From Planctomycetales bacterium (GTDB lineage: Bacteria > Planctomycetota > Planctomycetia > Isosphaerales > Isosphaeraceae), in assembly GCA_027435495.1 (NCBI GenBank), contig DAHZZC010000331.1, positions 1 to 8,183 of the forward strand: a stretch of DNA of 8,183 nt. The letters run 5' to 3'. The notes under the pieces are model-generated. The model ran no database searches. It had not been told where the DNA came from and saw nothing but the letters and a program-made list of their open reading frames with translations. Below, piece by piece: positions 1-5,135 of this stretch (the first letter of the stretch is position 1; each line of letters starts with the position of its first letter). A program made the position numbers and the translations under genes.

Positions 1-830
1 ATCTGGTCACCGACCTCGAGGCCCTCGATCCGCGTCTTCTCCGCGCGGGCCACGTCCTTCTTCTCGGCGTCGATCTCGGCCGTGGAGACCACCGAGGGCG
101 CATTCCACGCCTCCAGCAACGCGTCGGCCATCAGCAACTGCCCGGCCGGGCCGGGATGAACGCGGTCGTGAATCAGCTCCTGGGCGTGGGTCGGGTCGAT
201 CTCGTTGGCCTTCTTCAGTGCGGCAACGACGTCGGTATTAAGGTCGGCGACCGTCGCACCTTCCTTCTTCGCCAGCGACCGGACGAATTCTCCGTAACGG
301 ATCAGAACCTGATTGTAGCCACCCTCAAAATTTGGCTTGCGGGTCACATCGTCGAACGGCGAGGGCACAATCAGAGTCACCCGGACGCCATCAAGGTTCT
401 TCTTGAGCGAATCGACGAGATGCTGATATCCCCGGGCGTAAACGTCAAAGATCTTCTGATCGAACGGGCGGTAGCTGGCATCGTTCATGCCGAGCATGAC
501 GGTGACAACGGTTGGCTTGTAGGCGAAGACGTCGCGTTCGAGGCGTTTGTCGATTGGCCCGCCTCCGCCGCCGGTGACCCGGTCGCCGCCCCATCCCGAG
601 TGGACGAACGAGACGTTCATCGTCGGGAATCGCGTGATGACATAGGTCTCGACGAAGGTTGTGTAGAGCCGCTGGTCGGTGATGCTGTCGCCGTAGAAGA
701 CGACGCGGTCGCCATCATGGAGGGCAAAGGGTCCCTCAGCACGGGCGGTGGCCGCCGCGATCGCGAGCAGCCCGAGCGCTGCGAGCATCCGACGGGAAGG
801 AGCAGAGTGGCGAGGCTTCGTCCAGAACAT
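1..830 (-). CDS. Secreted SGNH/GDSL-family hydrolase (3' end outside window)
   Basis: This is probably an exported esterase, lipase or carbohydrate deacetylase; the substrate cannot be told. In the 276 visible residues the SGNH blocks are all present: FYGDSITDQ with nucleophile Ser49 (block I), SGWGGDR with Gly79 (block II), GMND with Asn116 (block III), and DRVHPG with Asp222 and His225 (block V). The N-terminus is a signal peptide with a basic region, a twin arginine (SRRMLAA, residues 12-18), a hydrophobic run and a likely cleavage after ATARA (residue 31). The start at 830 is supported by AGGGAG eleven bases upstream (842-847 on the plus strand); an ATG 25 bases further upstream is out of frame. 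After block V the chain continues into an Ala/Glu/Lys-rich segment and is still open at position 1, so a C-terminal extension lies outside. It is divergent from the CAP gene. The family call is secure; the function is not. Confidence 0.93.
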   Translation of the reverse strand, partial: MFWTKPRHSAPSRRMLAALGLLAIAAATARAEGPFALHDGDRVVFYGDSITDQRLYTTFVETYVITRFPTMNVSFVHSGWGGDRVTGGGGGPIDKRLERDVFAYKPTVVTVMLGMNDASYRPFDQKIFDVYARGYQHLVDSLKKNLDGVRVTLIVPSPFDDVTRKPNFEGGYNQVLIRYGEFVRSLAKKEGATVADLNTDVVAALKKANEIDPTHAQELIHDRVHPGPAGQLLMADALLEAWNAPSVVSTAEIDAEKKDVARAEKTRIEGLEVGDQ

Positions 831-841
831 GATGGTTGGCA

Positions 842-847
842 CTCCCT
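842..847 (-). promoter_or_regulatory. Ribosome binding site of the SGNH hydrolase gene
   Basis: Reading the minus strand, AGGGAG lies 11 bases before the ATG at 830. It supports that ATG as the start, which also gives a clean signal peptide. Confidence 0.55.
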
Positions 848-900
848 GAATCCATGACTTCCCGGACCTCAATCTGACCCGGGTCCGTGGCAATCGCTGG

Positions 901-929
901 ATTATCGACGACGCGAGAGTGAGTCGCCA
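901..929 (-). promoter_or_regulatory. Candidate sigma70-like promoter for the SGNH hydrolase gene
   Basis: On the minus strand TGGCGA (plus 924-929, 3 of 6 to TTGACA) is followed after 17 bases by GATAAT (plus 901-906, 5 of 6 to TATAAT). It sits about 70 bases upstream of the start codon. The -10 match is good and AT-rich for this GC-rich region, but the -35 is poor, so this is only a candidate. Confidence 0.3.
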
Positions 930-974
930 GGGGGCGGCTCCGCGGGAAAACGGAGACTGGACCCGCCCGGGTCA

Positions 975-1003
975 TTGCGGCACGGCATTCGCATCCGTAA
1001 ACT
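975..1003 (+). promoter_or_regulatory. Candidate promoter for the CAP/type III PKS operon
   Basis: TTGCGG (975-980) and TAAACT (998-1003) are separated by 17 bases and lie 75 bases upstream of the ATG at 1079. The match to sigma70 consensus is weak (3 of 6 and 4 of 6). The location is right, and TAAACTTTT is one of the few AT-rich spots in the intergenic region. If real, it would leave a 5' leader of about 70 bases and would drive the four genes to 5020. Confidence 0.25.
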
Positions 1004-1066
1004 TTTGGGATGGATTCCGTCGTCCGCTCGGGGAGGGATCCGCCGGTCGCGTCCCGATCCATCGAC

Positions 1067-1072
1067 GGAAGG
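1067..1072 (+). promoter_or_regulatory. Ribosome binding site deciding the CAP gene start
   Basis: GGAAGG lies 6 bases before the ATG at 1079. The frame is open further upstream to an ATG at 1010, but that start would place 23 charged residues before the signal peptide. The 1079 start gives a normal signal sequence and has this good Shine-Dalgarno. Confidence 0.6.
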
Positions 1073-1078
1073 TCCTCA

Positions 1079-1999
1079 ATGCGTTCCGCTCCGAGACTCG
1101 ATCTGGTCGTATCGATCGCCCTTGCCTGGCTTATCCTGCTGAGTCCGAACGTTCCCGGTCAGGCCCCTGATCTCCGGAGTCCCGAGAAGAACGTGCGGGC
1201 CGACGATCCCAACGACCTGACGATCGCCGAACTTCTCGCCGCGCACAATCGTTATCGTGCCTCGGAGAAGAAGCCTCCGTTGAAGCTCGAGCCCCGATTG
1301 ATTGAGGCCGCCCGGGCGCACGCCCGCGACATGGCCGAGCACAACCAGCTCGCCCACGAGGGCAGTGACGGCTCCCTGACCAAGGATCGGGTCCGTCGCA
1401 TCGGCTATTTCTACCAGGAAATCGGCGAGAACGTCGCCAGCGGGCAGGCAACCGTCTCGGCGGTCATGCGATCCTGGATCGAGAGCGAGCCGCACCGGGA
1501 GAACCTGCTTGGCGACTTCACCCAGATGGGCGCCGCGGTTGCAAAGGGGTCCGACGGCGAGAATTACTGGTGTGTCGATTTTGGCCGTCCGATGCCTCCC
1601 GTCGATCCGAAAACCAGCCCTGGTGAGTTGATCGAGGCCCTGAACCAGGCGAGAGCGGCCGAGCATCGGACGAAGCTGAAACCGGACGCCCGGCTTGCCA
1701 GCGTCGCCGATCGGTTCGCTCGCGAGGCTGCCGAACGTCGAACCCTCCAGGTCAAGGACCGTGAAGGCCGGACGCCGTTCCGGATCCTTGAAGCCGAGGG
1801 ATACCGAGCCCGCCGCTTCGGCACGACCATTAGCTCGGGCGAGGGCGATCCGCGAAAGGTCGTTGCCCGATGGCTGGGTGAACCCCGGGAGCGAGGCGCC
1901 TTGCTCTCGAATTTCGAGAGGGTAGGAGTTGGCGTGGCGACCGATCTGGACGGAATTCCCTACTGGATCATTCTTCTGGCACAGGGAGCCAGCCGTTGA
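1079..1999 (+). CDS. Secreted protein with two tandem CAP (SCP/PR1, YkwD-like) domains
   Basis: A 306-residue exported protein, first gene of the operon. Residues 1-28 form a signal peptide (MRSAPR, then a hydrophobic run, then cleavage near PGQA). The first CAP domain (about 47-171) has the family signatures: LAAHNRYR near its start, His93 in LAHEG, GENVA with Glu117, and EPHREN with His139; these His and Glu residues line the CAP cavity. A second CAP-like domain follows (about 181-303), with matching order of elements (LIEALNQARA, LASVADRFA, VARWLGEPRERGALL, FERVGVGVA, YWIILLAQG), but the cavity histidines are gone (VKD where AHE is expected, PRERGALL where PHRENLL is expected). Bacterial CAP proteins have no single established activity; lipid or sterol binding and protease-like roles are known in eukaryotic relatives. 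The TGA overlaps the methyltransferase ATG by one base, implying co-translation with the lipid-pathway genes. Confidence 0.92.
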   Translation: MRSAPRLDLVVSIALAWLILLSPNVPGQAPDLRSPEKNVRADDPNDLTIAELLAAHNRYRASEKKPPLKLEPRLIEAARAHARDMAEHNQLAHEGSDGSLTKDRVRRIGYFYQEIGENVASGQATVSAVMRSWIESEPHRENLLGDFTQMGAAVAKGSDGENYWCVDFGRPMPPVDPKTSPGELIEALNQARAAEHRTKLKPDARLASVADRFAREAAERRTLQVKDREGRTPFRILEAEGYRARRFGTTISSGEGDPRKVVARWLGEPRERGALLSNFERVGVGVATDLDGIPYWIILLAQGASR

Positions 2000-2763
2000 T
2001 GCTCGACGATCCTCGCGAACTTCCTGAGAGCCGGGCCGCCGCCATTATTGCAGCCGGGCTCTCCCAGCGAAACCGCATCGGGGAGATCATGGACGACCCC
2101 GGCCTGGAGTCCTCCGAGCACGAGCGGGCGCTCCGTGGTCTGGGTCGGATCAATCGCTTGAGCCGGAGTGCCTCGATTCTCTGGCCAGCGATCGCCGAGG
2201 AGGCCGAGCGGTCGTCCGGGCGTCCGATCCGCGTGCTGGATCTCGCCTCCGGTGGTGGAGACGTGAGCATCGAGCTTGCGCGCCGAGCCCGGCGGCGGGG
2301 GCTGAGCATCCAGATCGACGGGGGCGACGTCAGCCCCATCGCGGTCGAGTATGCGGCCAGGTCCGCCGCGTCGGCCGGAGTTCCGGTCCGCTTCTTCCGG
2401 CTCGATGCCCTGAACGACCCGCTGCCGGAAGACTATAACGTCGTGACGTGTTCGCTCTTCCTGCACCATCTCGCTGAGGAGCAGGCGATTCGTCTCCTCG
2501 GGAAGATGGCGGGCGCATCGCGGTCGAGGGTCCTGGTGAACGACCTGCTCCGGTCTCCAGTCGGATACAGTCTGGCCCGGGCGGGATGTCGCCTGCTCAG
2601 TCGGTCACCGGTCGTTCATCACGACGGACCGGCCTCCGTCCGGTCGGCGTTCCGGCTGGATGAGGTCCGCGACCTCGCCCGTCGGGCCGGTCTGGAGCGG
2701 ACTCGAATCGACCGACGATGGCCCTGGCGTTTCCTTCTCTCCTGGAGTCGCAAAGACGGATGA
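1999..2763 (+). CDS. Class I SAM-dependent methyltransferase of the type III PKS operon
   Basis: A 254-residue cytoplasmic methyltransferase. Motif I is RVLDLASGGGD (78-88), the SAM-ribose acidic residue is probably Asp110 in GGDVSP, and FFRLDAL (132-138) with VVTCSLFLHHL (148-158) correspond to motifs II/III and IV of the Rossmann fold. The Arg-rich N-terminus (RALRGLGRINRLSRS, 43-57) is typical of methyltransferases beside planctomycete and myxobacterial type III PKS genes, as I recall. Its likely job, inferred from context, is to methylate the phenolic or quinoid product of the synthase, as SrsB does in Streptomyces griseus. The start is the ATG inside TGATG at the end of the CAP gene, with GGGAG ten bases upstream (1984-1988); an in-frame TTG three bases earlier is less likely. 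The stop overlaps the next gene by four bases (ATGA). Confidence 0.9.
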   Translation: MLDDPRELPESRAAAIIAAGLSQRNRIGEIMDDPGLESSEHERALRGLGRINRLSRSASILWPAIAEEAERSSGRPIRVLDLASGGGDVSIELARRARRRGLSIQIDGGDVSPIAVEYAARSAASAGVPVRFFRLDALNDPLPEDYNVVTCSLFLHHLAEEQAIRLLGKMAGASRSRVLVNDLLRSPVGYSLARAGCRLLSRSPVVHHDGPASVRSAFRLDEVRDLARRAGLERTRIDRRWPWRFLLSWSRKDG

Positions 2764-3932
2764 CCTTCACCTCGGACCCGACCACCGCCGCCCAACGTTC
2801 GGCCTGGGACGTTGTCATCATCGGAGCCGGACCGGCTGGGGCACTCGCGGCGCTTGGGTTAAGCCGGTCTGGGGCCTCCGTCCTCCTGGTCGAGAAGTAC
2901 GATTTCCCGAGGGAGAAGGTCTGCGGCGGCTGCCTCAACGGCCGGGCGCTTGGGGTCCTGGAGTCGGTCGGGCTGGGGACACTTGCCTTGCAGGCGGGAG
3001 GAACGCCGATCGAGTCGTTCCGTCTGGGGCAGGGGGGGCGAGAGTGGAACCTCAAGCTCCCCGCCGGAATGGCGGTCGCACGGGGATCATTCGACCAGGC
3101 GCTCGTTGGGGCCGCGATCGATTCCGGAACAAGCTTCCTGCCGAGGACCGAGGCGCGTGTGGCGAGCCCCTCGCGTGAAGTTCTCCGCGTGGAACTGGAA
3201 GACGGGCGAACCTCTCGCACGGTTGAGGCGCGAGTGGTCCTGCTCGCGACAGGGCTCAGCAGTCGAGGGATTCCCGGATGGGCCCGGCCCGGCGCCAGGA
3301 TCGCGCCGAGGTCTCGGATCGGGGCGGGCTGTTTCCTCGATGCGACCTCTCCCGACTATCCCGGTGGAACCATCCACATGGCGGTCGGCCGTGACGGTTA
3401 CGTCGGGCTCATTCGGCTGGCCGATGGCCGGCTCCACGCGGCCGCGGCCATCGGACCGACCGCCCTCGATGGCGGAACCGGTCCCGGACCGGTCGCCGAT
3501 CGAATCCTGCGCGAAGCCGGGTTCCCGTCTCTAGGGGGCCTTCAGGACGCACGATGGAAGGGGACAGTGGCCCTCACCCGGCAGACTCGTCCACTTGGGG
3601 ATCACCGGCTCCTCATCCTCGGCGATGCGGCCGGCTACGTGGAACCCTTTACTGGCGAGGGGATCGCCTGGGCGCTCGAATCGGGCCGCGCGATCGTCCC
3701 GGTCGTGGTCCGCGCCCTTGAACGCTGGGAGCCCTCGCTGGTGGACCAGTGGGGTGAGATCCACCATCGGCTCGTCCGCCATCGGCAGTCGTTCTGCCGG
3801 GCCGCCGCGATCGTGCTGAGGAGGCCGGTGCTCGTCCGTGCCGCTTTCGGTGCCGCAGCCTGGATTCCGGGTGCGACGGCGCAGGTCCTCCAGCGTATGA
3901 ATACCTCACGTCCTCTGGTGGAAGCGAGCTGA
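2760..3932 (+). CDS. FAD-dependent oxidoreductase (geranylgeranyl-reductase / aromatic hydroxylase superfamily)
   Basis: A 390-residue flavoprotein. It has the N-terminal dinucleotide-binding VVIIGAGPAGALA (18-30) with the GxGxxG glycines and the ribose-binding Glu45 in LLVEK. It also has FPREKVCGGCLNGRA (49-63), the region conserved in geranylgeranyl reductases and related monooxygenases, a second FAD contact LLATG (161-165), and the flavin-ribose motif LLILGDAAGYVEPFTGEGI (284-302). It could hydroxylate the alkylresorcinol ring toward a hydroquinone or quinone (as SrsC does) or reduce double bonds; sequence alone does not decide. An ATG at 2718 is also in frame, but the ATG at 2760 overlaps the methyltransferase stop as ATGA, has GGAG twelve bases upstream, and puts the FAD motif at the usual distance. 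It ends two bases before the PKS start. Confidence 0.9.
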   Translation: MTFTSDPTTAAQRSAWDVVIIGAGPAGALAALGLSRSGASVLLVEKYDFPREKVCGGCLNGRALGVLESVGLGTLALQAGGTPIESFRLGQGGREWNLKLPAGMAVARGSFDQALVGAAIDSGTSFLPRTEARVASPSREVLRVELEDGRTSRTVEARVVLLATGLSSRGIPGWARPGARIAPRSRIGAGCFLDATSPDYPGGTIHMAVGRDGYVGLIRLADGRLHAAAAIGPTALDGGTGPGPVADRILREAGFPSLGGLQDARWKGTVALTRQTRPLGDHRLLILGDAAGYVEPFTGEGIAWALESGRAIVPVVVRALERWEPSLVDQWGEIHHRLVRHRQSFCRAAAIVLRRPVLVRAAFGAAAWIPGATAQVLQRMNTSRPLVEAS

Positions 3933-3934
3933 TC

Positions 3935-5020
3935 ATGTCGGTTTCCGCAACGATCGTCGGGATCGGGACCGCGCTCCCGTCGCATCGGATTGATCGAGCC
4001 GACGCCGAGGTTTTCACCCAGGGATTCTGCTGCGAGACCGACGAGCAGCGTCGGACACTCTCGGCCCTCTTTCGTCGGTCGGGCATCTCCTCCCGGCGGA
4101 GCGTCCTGCTGGCCTCTTCCGAGGGCGATCTGGCACTTCGACAGAACTTCTACGGCGAGACCAGCCCGACGACGGCGGAGCGGATGACCGCTTACGAAGA
4201 GCACGCCTGGCCGCTTGCTGTCTCGGCCGCGACGTCGGCCATCGACGAAGGAGCGATCGGCCCCGATTGCCTGACCCATCTGGTAACGGTCTCTTGTAGC
4301 GGATTCTCGGCCCCCGGATTCGACCAAAAGCTCATCCGGACGATGAACCTGCCGTTGGGGATCGCGAGGACGCACCTGGGATTCATGGGCTGTCATGCGA
4401 TGCTCAACGGGCTCCGCGTCGCGCGGGCGTTCGCCGGCTCCGACCCGTCGGCCTGCATCCTGCTGGTCGCGGTCGAACTGTGCAGCCTCCATTATCAGTA
4501 TGGTTGGCATCCCGAAAGGGTCGTCGCCAATGCCCTTTTTTCCGACGGCGCGGCCGCGATGGTCGTCCGGCCCTCGACCGAGGTGCCGAGACCGGGCCAT
4601 TCTCGCATCCTTGCCGACGGCAGCATGCTGATTCCCGAGTGCGCAGAAGCGATGTCGTGGCGGATCGCCGATCACGGCTTCACGATGACGCTCTCGCCCG
4701 AGGTCCCCGATCGGATCGCCGAGCATGTCCGGCCCTGGCTCGTCAACTGGCTTGGCCGCCACGGTCGATCGATCGAGTCGATCGGATCGTGGGCCGTCCA
4801 TCCGGGAGGCCCTCGCATCCTTTCCGCCTTCGCGGAGGCGGTTGGTCTTGATCGAGACAAGCTCGACGCGTCCTCAGCCATCCTGGCGGAATGCGGGAAC
4901 ATGTCGTCGCCGACGATCGCCTTCATCATCCGCCGGCTCCGAGACGCCGGCGCCCCTCGTCCCTGCCTGGCCATCGGCTTCGGGCCCGGTCTCGCCATCG
5001 AGGCGGTCCTGCTGGATTAA
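3935..5020 (+). CDS. Type III polyketide synthase (chalcone/stilbene synthase family)
   Basis: A 361-residue homodimeric-type condensing enzyme of usual family length. The Cys-His-Asn triad is visible: Cys153 in GFMGCHAMLNGLR, His289 in WAVHPGGPRIL, and Asn322 in ECGNMSSPTIAF. The C-terminal GFGPGLAIEAVLL (348-360) is the family GFGPG loop, and ALFSDGAAAMVV (200-211) is the conserved dimer and active-site segment. The motif ELCSLHYQY (181-189) resembles bacterial alkylresorcinol/alkylpyrone synthases more than plant chalcone synthases. The likely reaction is extension of a fatty acyl-CoA or acyl-ACP starter with malonyl-CoA, then cyclisation to an alkylresorcinol or alkylpyrone. It starts two bases after the flavoprotein stop, with GGAAG ten bases upstream (3920-3924), and is the last gene before the stem-loop at 5050-5083. 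The family is secure; the product is inferred. Confidence 0.95.
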   Translation: MSVSATIVGIGTALPSHRIDRADAEVFTQGFCCETDEQRRTLSALFRRSGISSRRSVLLASSEGDLALRQNFYGETSPTTAERMTAYEEHAWPLAVSAATSAIDEGAIGPDCLTHLVTVSCSGFSAPGFDQKLIRTMNLPLGIARTHLGFMGCHAMLNGLRVARAFAGSDPSACILLVAVELCSLHYQYGWHPERVVANALFSDGAAAMVVRPSTEVPRPGHSRILADGSMLIPECAEAMSWRIADHGFTMTLSPEVPDRIAEHVRPWLVNWLGRHGRSIESIGSWAVHPGGPRILSAFAEAVGLDRDKLDASSAILAECGNMSSPTIAFIIRRLRDAGAPRPCLAIGFGPGLAIEAVLLD

Positions 5021-5049
5021 CCGGGCCCTTTGGTCCCGCACAGGACGCG

Positions 5050-5083
5050 AAACGGCTCCCCTCGAGGGCGAGGGGAGCCGTTT
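5050..5083. terminator. Bidirectional intrinsic terminator between convergent genes
   Basis: AAACGGCTCCCCTCG (5050-5064) and its exact reverse complement (5069-5083) form a perfect 15-bp stem around the loop AGGG. On the plus strand the stem ends in TTTT (5081-5084), thirty bases after the PKS stop codon. On the minus strand it ends in TTT, after the stop of the 671-aa gene. The stem is strong but the U-tracts are short. The position between two converging genes makes a terminator the natural reading. Confidence 0.85.
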
Positions 5084-5104
5084 TCGGATGACCGGATTGT
5101 TCAT

Positions 5105-5120
5105 CGTCGCGTTTGCGACG
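5105..5120. other. Small inverted repeat near the 3' end of the minus-strand gene
   Basis: CGTCGC and GCGACG form a 6-bp stem around GTTT. It lies between the terminator and the stop codon at 5136-5138. There is no U-tract, so it may be chance or an accessory hairpin. Confidence 0.2.
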
Positions 5121-5135
5121 TCAGGGCGGCGTGAG

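Noticed and set aside
156..857. A 233-codon plus-strand open frame
   Set aside because: It lies opposite the SGNH hydrolase, whose minus-strand frame has all catalytic blocks and a signal peptide; the plus-strand protein has no recognisable motif.
1076..1666. A 196-codon minus-strand open frame over the CAP gene
   Set aside because: The plus-strand frame has a signal peptide, RBS and CAP signatures; the minus-strand product has no recognisable features.
4766..4790. Cluster of CGATCGATCGAGTCGATCGG-like repeats in the PKS gene
   Set aside because: It encodes ordinary residues (GRSIESIGS) in the PKS frame; CGATCG is frequent throughout the window and shows no separate structure.
3635..4801. 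A 388-codon minus-strand open frame
   Set aside because: It is antisense to the flavoprotein and PKS genes, both of which carry clear family motifs. Its Arg/Asp/Gly-rich content is typical of an antisense frame in GC-rich DNA.
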